A stretch of 64,000 nucleotides of DNA. Source: Corynebacterium sp. p3-SID1241. GTDB taxonomy: Bacteria; Actinomycetota; Actinomycetes; Mycobacteriales; Mycobacteriaceae. Positions 47,525 to 57,194 of the stretch are shown here, in pieces (position 1 is the stretch's first letter; each line of letters starts with the position of its first letter). The translations under genes and the position numbers were made by a program. The notes under the pieces are model-generated. The model was given only the letters and a program-made list of their open reading frames with translations. It did not search any database and was not told the DNA's origin. Location of the stretch: contig JALXWS010000003.1 in NCBI GenBank assembly GCA_025144025.1, positions 173,761 through 237,760 of the forward strand, written 5' to 3'.

Positions 47525-48925
47525 ATGACTGAATACCGCATTGAACATGACACTATGGGCGAAGTAAAGGTTCCCGCAGATGCCCTCTGGCGTGCACAAA
47601 CCCAGCGCGCAGTGGACAACTTCCCCATCTCCGGCCGTGGCCTAGAAAATGCCCAGATCCGTGCTCTTGGCCTGCTTAAGGCAGCCTGCGCCCAGGTAAA
47701 TAAGGACTCCGGCAAGCTGGACGCAGACAAGGCCGATGCCATCATTTCCGCCGCTACCGAAATCGCGGAGGGCAAGCATAACAACGCCTTCCCAATCGAC
47801 GTGTTCCAGACCGGCTCCGGTACCTCTTCCAACATGAATACCAATGAGGTTATCGCCTCCTTGGCACACCAAAACGGCGTGGAGATTCACCCGAATGACC
47901 ACGTGAATATGGGTCAGTCCTCCAATGACACCTTCCCCACCGCCACACACGTGGCTGCCACGGAAGCTGCCGTTAATGACCTCATACCGGGCTTAAAGGT
48001 CCTCCACGAGTCCTTGAGCAAGAAGTCCAAGGAATTCGCCGATGTGGTCAAGGCCGGCCGCACCCACCTGATGGATGCCACCCCAGTCACCCTTGGCCAG
48101 GAATTCGGCGGCTATGCCCGCCAGGTGGAGTTGGCGATCGAGCGCGTCGAGGCTACCCTGCCGCGCTTGGGCGAGCTCGCTATTGGCGGTACCGCCACCG
48201 GTACCGGCCTCAACACGTCTGCAGACTTCGGCGCAAAGGTCACCGAGGAGCTCAAGAATCTCACCGGCGTCCAAGAGCTGAAGGAAGCAGAAAACCACTT
48301 TGAGGCCCAGGCTGCCCGCGATGGCTTGGTGGAATTCTCCGGCGCTATGCGCTCGATTGCTGTCTCCCTCAATAAGATTGCTAATGACCTGCGCATGATG
48401 GGCTCCGGCCCACTGACCGGCCTGTCAGAAATTCATCTGAAGGATCTGCAGCCGGGTTCCTCCATCATGCCGGGTAAGGTCAACCCGGTTATTCCAGAGG
48501 CCGTCACTATGGTGGCCGGCCAAGTGGTGGGCAATGACGCCGCTGTCGCCTTTGGTGGCGCCCAAGGCCACTTCGAGCTCAACGTCTTCATCCCGATGAT
48601 GGCCCGCAATGTGCTCGAGTCCGCTCGCCTGCTGGCCAATGCCTCCCGCGTCTTCGCCGATAAGTGCATCGATCACATCGAGGCCAACGAGGAGCGCATG
48701 AAGCACTTTGCGGAGTCTTCTACCTCCATCGTGACCCCGCTAAACTCTGCTATCGGTTACGAGAACGCCGCTAAGGCGGCAAAGCATGCCCTGCATGAGA
48801 AGATCACCGTCCGCCAGGCTGTTATTGATTTGGGCTTTGTCGACGGCGATAACCTCACCGAGGAAGAGCTGGATAAGCGCCTCAATGTATTGAGCATGAC
48901 TAACCGCGACCGCGATAACTTCTAA
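47525..48925 (+). CDS. fumC: Class II fumarate hydratase
   Basis: Fumarate/malate interconversion in the TCA cycle. The 466-residue protein has [13 protein letters not shown], the catalytic histidine region [16 protein letters not shown] and the signature [11 protein letters not shown] that identifies the superfamily. GAGGTGATC lies before the ATG. A strong terminator follows. Confidence 0.96.
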   Translation: MTEYRIEHDTMGEVKVPADALWRAQTQRAVDNFPISGRGLENAQIRALGLLKAACAQVNKDSGKLDADKADAIISAATEIAEGKHNNAFPIDVFQTGSGTSSNMNTNEVIASLAHQNGVEIHPNDHVNMGQSSNDTFPTATHVAATEAAVNDLIPGLKVLHESLSKKSKEFADVVKAGRTHLMDATPVTLGQEFGGYARQVELAIERVEATLPRLGELAIGGTATGTGLNTSADFGAKVTEELKNLTGVQELKEAENHFEAQAARDGLVEFSGAMRSIAVSLNKIANDLRMMGSGPLTGLSEIHLKDLQPGSSIMPGKVNPVIPEAVTMVAGQVVGNDAAVAFGGAQGHFELNVFIPMMARNVLESARLLANASRVFADKCIDHIEANEERMKHFAESSTSIVTPLNSAIGYENAAKAAKHALHEKITVRQAVIDLGFVDGDNLTEEELDKRLNVLSMTNRDRDNF

Positions 48926-48941
48926 GGTTCGCCGCACCGAT

Positions 48942-48970
48942 ACCCCGCCCGAGCAGGACTCGGGCGGGGT
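48942..48970 (+). terminator. Terminator of fumC
   Basis: Twelve-base stem ACCCCGCCCGAG/CTCGGGCGGGGT with a five-base loop, then a short T run. Confidence 0.88.
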
Positions 48971-49052
48971 TTCGTATGCCTAGGTAAGTGGGGCGTCGAC
49001 AGGAGCTGTGCCACAGAACACATTAGCGGAAACCCACCTTTAAATCACCGAT

Positions 49053-49086
49053 TTTGCACTTGGTGTAAGTTTGCACCGAGTGTAAA
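49053..49086 (+). promoter_or_regulatory. Tandem operator of the TetR regulator
   Basis: Two adjacent 17-bp copies, TTTGCACTTGGTGTAAG and TTTGCACCGAGTGTAAA, each a near-palindrome of form TTTGCAC-N3-GTGTAAA. They overlap a possible promoter (TTGGTG at 49061, TAAAGT at 49083) just before the regulator gene. Confidence 0.65.
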
Positions 49087-49096
49087 GTTGCAACGC

Positions 49097-49720
49097 GTGC
49101 AAGAAGAACTATCACTACGCGAGCAGAAACGCCTTGAGACACGCCTGCGCATAGAGGATGCCGCCACAAAGCTGGTGGATGAGCAGTCCTTTAGCGCGGT
49201 CACGATTGAGCGGATCTGCGAAGTAGCCGGTATTTCTCGGCGCACCTTCTTCAATTATTTCGACTCCAAAGAATCCGCTGTACTGGGAGCTCCAAGTACC
49301 GAGTTCACGGAGAAGATGCGGGAGTCCTTCCTCGAAGAGCCAACAACCAGCATGGTGGGACTGGTTCTCCAGCTGGTCAGGCAGCACATGGAAGGCCACC
49401 ACATCAACCCGACTATCCGAGAGCGCCGCAAGCGCATCGCTAATGAGCCCGATGCAGCAGCTGCAGCGATAAGCCGGAAGCGGGCTAAATCCATCGAGCT
49501 CATCGATCTCATTGAAGAACGCCTCGTACAAGAACCGGAGCTTCGCGTCCTCTCTAGCTGTTCCTCCAACACCGAGGCGATGCTCATCGCCGGCCTCGTC
49601 CGCGAGGCCTTGTGGCTAGCGATGGCATCCCCCGATGCAGATTGCAGCGAAGACCTCGACGCACGTCTCGATACTTCATTTACGCTTATAACTGATTTTA
49701 TGAAAGGAATGCGATGGTAG
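49097..49720 (+). CDS. TetR-family repressor
   Basis: A 207-residue regulator with an N-terminal helix-turn-helix (FSAVTIERICEVAGISRRTF, then FNYFDSKE) and a ligand-binding C-terminal domain. GTG 49097 is chosen because a TAAAGT hexamer ends eight bases before it, suggesting leaderless mRNA; a TTG three codons earlier is possible. The gene overlaps the efflux pump gene by seven bases, and the tandem operator just upstream points to autoregulation and control of the pump. Confidence 0.88.
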   Translation: MQEELSLREQKRLETRLRIEDAATKLVDEQSFSAVTIERICEVAGISRRTFFNYFDSKESAVLGAPSTEFTEKMRESFLEEPTTSMVGLVLQLVRQHMEGHHINPTIRERRKRIANEPDAAAAAISRKRAKSIELIDLIEERLVQEPELRVLSSCSSNTEAMLIAGLVREALWLAMASPDADCSEDLDARLDTSFTLITDFMKGMRW

Positions 49721-51282
49721 ATGCGGCCACGAAGGCCCCTTCGCAGGGCCAGTCCCGAGCCGATAACCTCGGGCTCATTTTCTCGGCCTTGATGCTCACC
49801 ATGCTGATGAGCTCCCTCGGCCAAATGATTTTCTCCTCAGCTCTCCCCACCATCGTTGGTGAGCTCGGCGGCGTCGACCACATGAGCTGGGTCATCTCCG
49901 CCTTCCTTGTCACCATGACCATCGCTATGCCTATTTCCGGCAAGTTGGGTGACATGCTGGGCCGCAAGTGGCTCTACATCGGCGGTATCGCCACCTTCGT
50001 TGTGGGCTCCACGCTAGGCGGCTTTGCCGACTCCATGACACTGCTCATCATCGCCCGCGCTGTGCAGGGCTTTGGTGCAGGTTTTATGATGATTTCTTCT
50101 CAGTCCATCATCGCCGAGGTGACCTCCTCCCGCGAGCGCGGCAAGTTCATGGGCATCATGGGCGGCGTCTTTGGACTCTCCTCTGTCCTCGGCCCCGTCC
50201 TCGGTGGTTGGTTTACCGATGGCCCGGGCTGGCGCTGGGGCATGTGGATGAATATCCCCCTCGGCATTCTGGCTATTATCGTGTGCACCCTAGTGCTGCA
50301 CCTGCGCGTTGGCGACGCTGACATGAAGCGCTTCGACTGGCTCGGCGCAACCTTTATCGCGATCACTACCGCTTCCCTTATCCTCATGACCACTTGGGGC
50401 GGCACTGAATATGAGTGGGGCTCGTCAATGATCCTCACGCTCGGCGCCATCACCATCGTTGGCGCAATCATTACCGTTCTGGTGGAACTGCGCGCTAAGG
50501 AGCCACTCATTCCGGTTCGCCTATTTAAGAACCGCAACATGACCCTGACTACCCTGTCCGGCGTGGTTCTTGGCCTAGCGATGTTCGGCGTTCTGGGCTA
50601 TATGCCTACCTACCTACAGATGGTTCACACCCTGACCCCGACCAAGGCGGGTCTCATGATGATTCCGATGATGGTGGGCCTTATCGGCACTTCCACCGGT
50701 GTAGGCTTCATCATTGCAAGGACCGGCAATTATAAGATCTACCCCATTATTGGTTTGGCTATTACCGCCGGCGCATTGTTCTGGATGTCCCACCTTACTG
50801 TGGAGACTTCACTAATGCAGTTGGGCTGCGAGTTCCTCGTCTTCGGCATCGGCTTGGGCATGGTGATCCAGGTCCTCGTGCTCATTGTCCAGAACTCTTT
50901 CCCGCTGTCCCAGGTGGGTACGGCTACCGCGGCGAATAACTTCTTCCGCCAAATCGGCTCCGCCCTCGGTGCTTCTTTGGTTGGCTCCATGTTCATCCAC
51001 AATATGAAGGATGAGATGGCCACCCGCATGCCGGAGGCATTCCAGCAGATGGGCCCGGAAGGTGCTGCCTACGCTGAGAAGTTTGGTGATGCTAGCGGTG
51101 GCGCGAATAACCTCACCCCGGACCTGGTTGCGTCCTTCCCCAAGCCGATCGAGGAGGCAATCCTCAATTCCTATAATGACGGCCTGACCCCGGTCATCGC
51201 GCTGATGGTCCCCCTAGCCATTGTCGCACTGCTGCTCCTCCTGCCACTGCGCCAGGAGCGCCTGAAGGAAACGATTAACTAA
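49714..51282 (+). CDS. DHA2-type MFS multidrug efflux transporter
   Basis: A 522-residue proton-driven exporter of the EmrB/QacA type with about fourteen membrane helices. The N-terminal SALPTIVGELGGVDHMSWVI and motif A GKLGDMLGRKW are typical. Motif C-like glycine/proline residues appear in GLSSVLGPVLGGWFTDGPG. It is coupled to the TetR gene through a seven-base overlap. Substrate unknown; drugs, dyes or envelope lipids are all possible. Confidence 0.9.
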   Translation: MVDAATKAPSQGQSRADNLGLIFSALMLTMLMSSLGQMIFSSALPTIVGELGGVDHMSWVISAFLVTMTIAMPISGKLGDMLGRKWLYIGGIATFVVGSTLGGFADSMTLLIIARAVQGFGAGFMMISSQSIIAEVTSSRERGKFMGIMGGVFGLSSVLGPVLGGWFTDGPGWRWGMWMNIPLGILAIIVCTLVLHLRVGDADMKRFDWLGATFIAITTASLILMTTWGGTEYEWGSSMILTLGAITIVGAIITVLVELRAKEPLIPVRLFKNRNMTLTTLSGVVLGLAMFGVLGYMPTYLQMVHTLTPTKAGLMMIPMMVGLIGTSTGVGFIIARTGNYKIYPIIGLAITAGALFWMSHLTVETSLMQLGCEFLVFGIGLGMVIQVLVLIVQNSFPLSQVGTATAANNFFRQIGSALGASLVGSMFIHNMKDEMATRMPEAFQQMGPEGAAYAEKFGDASGGANNLTPDLVASFPKPIEEAILNSYNDGLTPVIALMVPLAIVALLLLLPLRQERLKETIN

Positions 51283-51574
51283 TGTCTCTTTCCCCTGCTG
51301 AAGTACAGGCTACAAGCCGGGAGCTGCATGCCCTGCGCGATGCTCCCCGCTTGCCGACGCCCCCGTAGAGTCCGCCCTCGGCTACGCCCCCGGCGGCCTG
51401 CAAGCGGCGCTGGATATTGAATTCCGCCCCATCGAGGTGTGGCGCACTAGGGACTACCTGGTTTCCCTAGCTCGCGCACACGGCACTCCGATTCCGCACT
51501 TTAGCCGCCTGAGCGACGCAATGCGCACTCGAACTCAGCATTGGTTCGGCTCTTGGGATGTACCTGAGGTCTAG
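51282..51574 (+). pseudogene. DUF2316-like gene with frameshift
   Basis: The ATG overlaps the last base of the MFS stop. The first frame reads MSLSPAEVQATSRELHALRD and ends at a stop after 28 codons. The rest, ADAPVESALGYAPGG then VWRTRDYLVSLARAHGTPIP and WFGSWDV, continues in another frame from about 51353 to the stop at 51574. Joined, the two give about 97 residues resembling DUF2316. A one-base deletion near 51345-51353, or a sequencing error, explains this. Confidence 0.65.
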
Positions 51575-51674
51575 GTGCCCATATGGAACGCGACCACAAC
51601 CCCAGGGTCAACAAGATCTCCTAGGGGAAAGTGTTGTAAAACCCCTCTGAATTCAAGAAGCACTAAGCAAAAAG

Positions 51675-51720
51675 AAGAGCCCTCGCTCGCACTACAATCG
51701 TTGCGCGAGCAACGGCTCTT
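51675..51720. terminator. Bidirectional terminator before the GNAT gene
   Basis: Outer arms AAGAGCC and GGCTCTT and inner arms GCTCGC and GCGAGC form an interrupted hairpin, with an A-rich side for the minus strand. It separates the convergent DUF2316 remnant and acetyltransferase. Confidence 0.7.
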
Positions 51721-51734
51721 ATGCGCTGGAAAAG

Positions 51735-52304
51735 CTAACACTTCTTTTCCTCTGGTTTGGGCAAAAGCAGCTCATAGACGTCGGTATCGCGCCACTGCCC
51801 TGCAAGCTCACCGTAGGTCATTTTGGCCATGTGCGAGTAGGTGCCCACTTTGACGAACCCGCGAGACTTATGCAGCCCTGCAGACCCTGTATTTTCAGGG
51901 AAAATCCACGAATGGATAGCCCACTTATGCAGGTCTACACAAACCTCAATAAGGCGGTCCAAGAGGGCGCCGCCAATGCCACGCCCCTGTGCCTCGCTGC
52001 CCAAGTAGATGGAGTCTTCTACAACTCCATGGAAGACGGTACGAGTAGATACCGGCGCTGCAGAAACCCACCCTAGGACCTTTGAATCATCATCTTCTTC
52101 CACTGCCACGTGGACCGAAGGCATAATCTTGCCGGATTTGAACTCTTCAAAGGTCAAGGAGCGGGTCTCATAAGTGGCGTGCCCAGTATTGAGCCCCTGT
52201 TCATAGATCTCGCGCATCTGGGGATAGTCCGCCGCAGTAAAGGCGCGAATGCGGAAATCTTTCTTCTTCTCGTCCGAAGACGTCTGCTTGGCTTTCTCGC
52301 TCAT
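51735..52304 (-). CDS. GNAT-family N-acetyltransferase
   Basis: A 189-residue acetyl-CoA-dependent transferase. The core FRIRAFTAADYPQMREIYEQ, then GWVSAAPVSTRTVFHGVVEDSIYL and the acetyl-CoA loop EAQGRGIGGALLDRL, resemble phosphinothricin or amino-acid acetyltransferases. A TAATAAT hexamer ends seven bases before ATG 52304, with no ribosome site, so it may be leaderless. An earlier in-frame ATG three codons up is possible. Substrate unknown. Confidence 0.85.
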   Translation of the reverse strand: MSEKAKQTSSDEKKKDFRIRAFTAADYPQMREIYEQGLNTGHATYETRSLTFEEFKSGKIMPSVHVAVEEDDDSKVLGWVSAAPVSTRTVFHGVVEDSIYLGSEAQGRGIGGALLDRLIEVCVDLHKWAIHSWIFPENTGSAGLHKSRGFVKVGTYSHMAKMTYGELAGQWRDTDVYELLLPKPEEKKC

Positions 52305-52381
52305 ATACAACATTATTACTGGGCTTTGCCCATCTTCGCCACGCTGTACACATAAAGATCGCCAGGCGCGAACGTCTCCTT

Positions 52382-53746
52382 CTATTTTCCGCCTTCCAGC
52401 AGGTCGGTGACCAGCTCAGCAATAGCTGAGCGCTCGGAGCGCTGCAGAGTGATGTGGGCAAAAAGCTCATGCCCCTTGAGCTTTTCAATCACTGCTTGGA
52501 CTCCGTCATGGCGGCCCACGCGAAGGTTATCGCGCTGTGCTACGTCATGAGTTAGTACTACGCGAGAGCCCTTGCCCAAACGGGAGAGCACGGTAAGCAA
52601 TACATTTCGCTCAAGGGACTGCGCCTCATCCACGATGACAAAGGCATCATGCAAGGAACGGCCGCGAATATGCGTCAGCGGCAAGACTTCAATGAGTCCG
52701 CGCTCATGCACCTCTTCCATGACGTTTTCAGATACGAGCCCTTCAAGGGTGTCATAGACCGCCTGCGCCCACGGGTTCATCTTGTCTGATTCGGTACCAG
52801 GAAGATATCCCAGCGATTGTCCGCCTACGGCATACATCGGGCGGAAGACTACAATGCGGCGGTGTTCGCCATGCTCCAGTACGGCTTCCAGCCCGGCGCA
52901 CAGCGCAAGTGCCGACTTGCCAGTGCCGGCGCGGCCGCCGATGGAGACAATCCCTACGCTTGGGTCCATCAGCAGCTCCAAGGCGATACGCTGCTCCGCG
53001 GAGCGCCCCTGGAGGCCAAACGCATTCGCGTCACCGCGAACTAGCTCCACCACTCCGTCAGCGCTCATCCGCCCCAGTGCAGACTGGGCTCCGGCCACCA
53101 AAGTCAATCCGCAATGCACCGGCAGCTCATCAACACAAGTACCCTTTTCCGTCTCGACACCGTCTAGCATGACTTCCCCATCACGATAGAGCGCATCGAT
53201 GACATCGGAGCTAGTGTGCACCGTAGCCATACCGGTATAACCAGTCAGGACCACGTCTTGGGCGTGATACTCATCTGCCTGCACGCCCACCGCGCCGGCT
53301 TTCACGCGCAAAGGCACGTCCTTGGTCACCAGCACGGTGTCTTTTCCTTCATGCGCAAGGTTGAGCGCACAGGCCAAGATGCGGTGGTCTCCCTCTGGTC
53401 CACGGAATGCTGCGGGAAGCAAAGATTGGTCTTGGTGATTGAGCTCCACGCGAAGGGTGCCGCCATCGACGTTAACCGGTACCGGCTGGTCTAGTGCTTC
53501 ATAGGTAGCGCGCAGCCCCTCCAAAAAGCGAAGAGCTTGGCGGGCGAACCAGCCAAGCTCCGGGTGATGACGTTTTCCTTCCAACTCGGAAATAACCACA
53601 ACGGGAAGGACAACGTCGTGCTCTGCAAATTTGCGCAGAGCCCAGGGGTCAGAGAGCAAGACCGAGGTATCCACTACATAGGTCTTGGTAGCGACGGAGT
53701 TTTCGGTAGTGGCAAGCGGAGTAGAAAGTACAGAGGAACGAGTCAT
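52382..53746 (-). CDS. PIN-PhoH protein (PhoH2 type)
   Basis: A 454-residue fusion of an N-terminal PIN ribonuclease domain (about 20-155; acidic residues in [11 protein letters not shown] and [14 protein letters not shown]) and a C-terminal PhoH ATPase (about 235-450; Walker [17 protein letters not shown], Walker [11 protein letters not shown]). Mycobacterial PhoH2 of the same layout is an RNA helicase/RNase. Position between fumC and glyA is the conserved one. It may start slightly downstream of 53746. Confidence 0.93.
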   Translation of the reverse strand: MTRSSVLSTPLATTENSVATKTYVVDTSVLLSDPWALRKFAEHDVVLPVVVISELEGKRHHPELGWFARQALRFLEGLRATYEALDQPVPVNVDGGTLRVELNHQDQSLLPAAFRGPEGDHRILACALNLAHEGKDTVLVTKDVPLRVKAGAVGVQADEYHAQDVVLTGYTGMATVHTSSDVIDALYRDGEVMLDGVETEKGTCVDELPVHCGLTLVAGAQSALGRMSADGVVELVRGDANAFGLQGRSAEQRIALELLMDPSVGIVSIGGRAGTGKSALALCAGLEAVLEHGEHRRIVVFRPMYAVGGQSLGYLPGTESDKMNPWAQAVYDTLEGLVSENVMEEVHERGLIEVLPLTHIRGRSLHDAFVIVDEAQSLERNVLLTVLSRLGKGSRVVLTHDVAQRDNLRVGRHDGVQAVIEKLKGHELFAHITLQRSERSAIAELVTDLLEGGK

Positions 53747-53882
53747 GGTGGCAGGGTTCTCCCTTGGTGTGCGGTAGATCAGACTTCTTCCGAATCACCC
53801 CAAATACCGGGGTTTCCACCCAAACTAGGCACTGAAGGTTGAAATTACATGGGTGCAAGATGAACTTTAAGAAAACGAAAAA

Positions 53883-53910
53883 TCCCTCCGCAGCATATGC
53901 TGCGAAGGGA
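53883..53910 (-). terminator. Terminator of the LGFP-like lipoprotein gene
   Basis: Stem of about 12 bp with arms TCCCTTCGCAGCAT and ATGCTGCGGAGGGA on the minus strand, followed by five T. It lies 18 bases after the stop codon. Confidence 0.88.
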
Positions 53911-53928
53911 TGGACTCGAAAGAGCTAT

Positions 53929-54573
53929 TTACTTCTCTACGGAAGAGGTAAACTTGCCACTCTCGTCCTGGAGCCAAGAGATAACGCCGTCATCGAACTG
54001 CTGGGTCCAGCCCTTGCCCTCAGCAGCCTTCTCCTCAGGAGCCTTAGGCAGGCCTACCTCAGCGTCTAGGCCGCCCTGGTCCTTCCAAGTCTCCGCAATC
54101 TTGCCAACGATGGGCTGTGCGCCTTCGTCATCGTCAAAGGTCAGCAGGTTGCCACCGTCGAAAGTAGCTAGGAACTCGTCTTCATCGCTCTGTTCGATGC
54201 TCTGTACATCGCCCCACTCGGCCTTCTTCTCTTCAATAGCGGAAGCAAAATCAGCCGGGACTTCTACGTCACCATTTGCGGTAGCGATGGACTTGGTAGC
54301 ACCGTCCTTGTCATCAGCGTCATCCTTTTCATCTGCATCGTCAGACTCGGAATCAGCCGCATCCTCGGACTCGGAGGAATCTGCGTCCTTGTCCTTATCA
54401 GAAGTAGCCTCAGCCGCTGCGGAACCGGCAGCATCGGTAGCGTCTGCCGCTACGGAGCCTGCACTGTCCTTAGCGTCATTAGCTGCATCCTCAGCATCGG
54501 AGCAAGCAACAAGGGCAACGGATAGGGTTGCGGCTGCAAAACCACCTGCAATGCGACGGGTCATCTTCTGCAT
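53929..54573 (-). CDS. Acidic lipoprotein with LGFP-like C-terminus
   Basis: A 214-residue lipoprotein: signal peptide with lipobox LVAC (Cys24), a low-complexity Asp/Ser/Ala/Lys region (about 25-95), then a domain with IVGKIAETWKDQGGLDAEVG and LPKAP...WTQQFDDGVISW, which resembles the LGFP repeat found in cell-wall proteins of corynebacteria. It is probably a surface protein near the mycolate-arabinogalactan layer. The acidic region is likely an unstructured wall-spanning linker. Confidence 0.78.
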   Translation of the reverse strand: MQKMTRRIAGGFAAATLSVALVACSDAEDAANDAKDSAGSVAADATDAAGSAAAEATSDKDKDADSSESEDAADSESDDADEKDDADDKDGATKSIATANGDVEVPADFASAIEEKKAEWGDVQSIEQSDEDEFLATFDGGNLLTFDDDEGAQPIVGKIAETWKDQGGLDAEVGLPKAPEEKAAEGKGWTQQFDDGVISWLQDESGKFTSSVEK

Positions 54574-54720
54574 TACTGCATCAGCCTTTCATTGAGAAAG
54601 TAAGTTAATTCTAAATTCATGATTAAAATCGCCGTTCGCGGCGAATGACGCCCACCGTAACGACGCTACCCAGCCGGCACCACCCACACGGACAGGAATT
54701 AGACAGCTTACAATAATCCG

Positions 54721-55395
54721 CTACCGTCGTTTGCGCTGCTTAATCCCCTTCTTCGCCTTTTGCAACGAATTGTTAACGTTTCTGCGAGCTTGCTTAGCTT
54801 TAGCTTTTTCCCGAGCGCTACGCTTCGGCTTTTCTTGGCGCGAGGAACGCGCCGTCCGGCCCTTGGCAATGCCTACAAAATCCTGAATTGCCTCCCCGTC
54901 ATGCTCCTTGCGCCAGACCAAGGCAATCTCAGTCACTGGAATGGACTCATCACTAAGACCCAGCGGCACTACTTGCTTCTTGCTTAGGACCTTGAGCAGC
55001 GGGCGTGGGGCGATGGCGATGCCGACATTAGCCGCCACTACTTGAAGGGCGTCTCGGACCGCAGGGACATCGACAAGCCCGGAGTCGTCGAGGCGGTAGT
55101 TGAGGTGCTCATCGGCGACGTCGGCAAGCGCGAGCTCCTCCCCCACCTCCGCGTATACGGAGTCTTTAGGCACCGCAATGCCCGGCGCCTCCTCATACAG
55201 GCGGACCACATGAAAAGTGTCATCAACGCGCGCATCCGGCAGTCGCGCAAGGGCCACATCCACTTTTCCGGCCAAGAGCGGGGCTAACGCATCGTCCGCA
55301 TCAACCGCATATAGGCCGCTATGAGCAGTGTTTTCTTCAAACCGGCGAAACCATTTTCCAGGCTCCGTGCCGGTGGCAAAAGCTAAGCGCAGCAT
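54721..55395 (-). CDS. LysR-type substrate-binding domain protein without HTH
   Basis: A 224-residue protein that corresponds to the ligand-binding half of a LysR regulator (LRLAFATGTEPGKWFRRFEE, then DVALARLPDA, VGIAIAPRPLLKVL) with no DNA-binding domain. It ends in a very basic tail (KPKRSAREKAKAKQARRN and more) that might bind nucleic acid. ATG 55395 has a TAGACT hexamer six bases upstream, so probably leaderless. It is divergent from the DUF5997 gene with only 35 bases between starts; the pair is conserved in actinobacteria, to my memory. Confidence 0.75.
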   Translation of the reverse strand: MLRLAFATGTEPGKWFRRFEENTAHSGLYAVDADDALAPLLAGKVDVALARLPDARVDDTFHVVRLYEEAPGIAVPKDSVYAEVGEELALADVADEHLNYRLDDSGLVDVPAVRDALQVVAANVGIAIAPRPLLKVLSKKQVVPLGLSDESIPVTEIALVWRKEHDGEAIQDFVGIAKGRTARSSRQEKPKRSAREKAKAKQARRNVNNSLQKAKKGIKQRKRR

Positions 55396-55430
55396 GGAGG
55401 ACAGTCTACTGAAAGTGCTACGGTGAAGGC

Positions 55431-55796
55431 GTGACTGAAGAACAAAAGCAACCATCCGGCACCGCCATGCGTGCCCAAACCGCGGCGAAGAAGCTAGGCA
55501 TCTACTTGCCCGCCGCACCCGACGAGTTTCAAAACAGTGCCGTTAGCCACGAAGAGCTGCGAGAATTGCAGCATAACCCACCCGAGTGGCTACAAACTCT
55601 GCGCCGCGAAGGCCCCCACCCACGGCCGGAAGTCGCCCATAAGCTGGGTATTTCCGTCAACGCGCTGAAAAAGAATGATATGGATAAACCGCTGACTACA
55701 GCGGAAATCAATCAGCTGCTCCAAGAGCAGCCGGAATGGCTCCAGCAGGCCCGCGCCACCATGGCGCAGGCCCGTGGCCATGAGGTGAAGGACTAG
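55431..55796 (+). CDS. DUF5997-family protein
   Basis: A 121-residue cytosolic protein matching DUF5997: [19 protein letters not shown], then [20 protein letters not shown], a helix-turn-helix-like segment, and a C-terminal helix. GTG start with GAAGG upstream. It overlaps the glyA stop from the other strand by four bases. The close divergent pairing with the LysR-like protein suggests the two work together, perhaps replacing a single regulator, but this is inference. Confidence 0.75.
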   Translation: MTEEQKQPSGTAMRAQTAAKKLGIYLPAAPDEFQNSAVSHEELRELQHNPPEWLQTLRREGPHPRPEVAHKLGISVNALKKNDMDKPLTTAEINQLLQEQPEWLQQARATMAQARGHEVKD

Positions 55797-57076
55797 ACCA
55801 GCTTCCAGTCCTCGAGGCCCTCATATAGCGGATAGTGCTGGGCGATCTTGTCCACCCGAGCGCGCAGGGTCTCTACGTCGGCATTCTTACCCTGTGCTAG
55901 GGCGGTGCCAATAATATCTGCGACCTCGGTAAAGGCCTCGGCATCCAAACCGCGGGTAGCCAGCGCAGAAGTACCAATGCGCAGGCCAGAAGTGACCATC
56001 GGCGGGCGGGGATCGTTTGGCACAGCATTGCGGTTAACGGTAATGCCTACCTCATGCAGCAAATCCTCTGCCTGCTGTCCATCCAACTCGGAATTGCGCA
56101 GGTCCGCCAGGACCAAATGCACATCGGTGCCACCGGTAAGCACATCCACGCCAGCGGCCTTCGCGTCCTCTGCGGTGAGACGCTCAGCCAGAATGCGGGC
56201 ACCTTCTAGGGTGCGCTCTTGGCGCTTCTTAAACTCCTCGCTGGCAGCAATCTTCATGGCGATAGCCTTGGCTGCGACCACGTGCATTAGAGGACCGCCC
56301 TGCTGGCCGGGGAAGACGTTGGAATTTATCTTCTTGGCATAATCCTGCTTTGCCAAAATCATTCCGGAGCGCGGACCGCCCAAGGTCTTGTGCACGGTGG
56401 TAGAAACGATATCCGCGTGAGGCACTGGGCTCGGGTGCAAGCCGGCAGCCACAAGGCCAGCAAAGTGAGCCATGTCTACCCACAGGTAGGCGCCAACCTC
56501 ATCAGCAATCTCACGGAAGGCTGCGAAGTCCATGGTGCGCGGATAGGCGGACCATCCACCGATAATGACCTTCGGCTTTTCCTTCAATGCCTGTTCGCGC
56601 AGCTTATCCATGTCTACGCGCATAGTGTCAGGGTCAACCTCATATGCAGCGACGTCATAAAGCTTGCCCGAGAAGTTCAGCTTCATGCCGTGGGTTAGGT
56701 GGCCGCCGTGTGCCAAGGACAGGCCCAAAATTTTATCGCCTGGCTCAGCAATTGTGGACAATACCGCTGCGTTTGCCTGTGCACCCGAGTGGGGCTGGAC
56801 ATTGGCAAATTCCGCGCCAAAGAGATCCTTAGCGCGATTGCGGGCAAGGTCCTCTACGACGTCGACATGCTCGCAGCCTCCGTAGTAGCGGCGGCCGGGA
56901 TAGCCCTCCGCGTACTTATTGGTCAGCACAGAGCCTTGCGCTTGGAGCACTGCGCGAGGCACAAAGTTCTCAGAGGCGATCATCTCCAGAGTCTCGCGCT
57001 GGCGGGAGATTTCTCCCTGGATAGCACCGAATACATCCGGATCAAGATCGCGAAGGTCAGAGGTAAAAGAAGCCAT
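55793..57076 (-). CDS. glyA: Serine hydroxymethyltransferase
   Basis: PLP enzyme linking serine, glycine and one-carbon folate metabolism. PLP lysine is in [15 protein letters not shown] (about residue 230); the N-terminal MIASENFVP and the [16 protein letters not shown] stretch are typical. The 427-residue length is normal. A GAAGGGGA site lies before the ATG at a longer distance. It is divergent from coaA. Confidence 0.96.
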   Translation of the reverse strand: MASFTSDLRDLDPDVFGAIQGEISRQRETLEMIASENFVPRAVLQAQGSVLTNKYAEGYPGRRYYGGCEHVDVVEDLARNRAKDLFGAEFANVQPHSGAQANAAVLSTIAEPGDKILGLSLAHGGHLTHGMKLNFSGKLYDVAAYEVDPDTMRVDMDKLREQALKEKPKVIIGGWSAYPRTMDFAAFREIADEVGAYLWVDMAHFAGLVAAGLHPSPVPHADIVSTTVHKTLGGPRSGMILAKQDYAKKINSNVFPGQQGGPLMHVVAAKAIAMKIAASEEFKKRQERTLEGARILAERLTAEDAKAAGVDVLTGGTDVHLVLADLRNSELDGQQAEDLLHEVGITVNRNAVPNDPRPPMVTSGLRIGTSALATRGLDAEAFTEVADIIGTALAQGKNADVETLRARVDKIAQHYPLYEGLEDWKLV

Positions 57077-57194
57077 AAAAGTGTGGTCCCCTTCTCAAAA
57101 TCAAGCGGTATGGGCTGCTGCATATCTTATCGTGCCACGCACCCTAAGGGGGCATACTTTTACCCTCTAATTACACAAGTGCGACAATAGAGCC

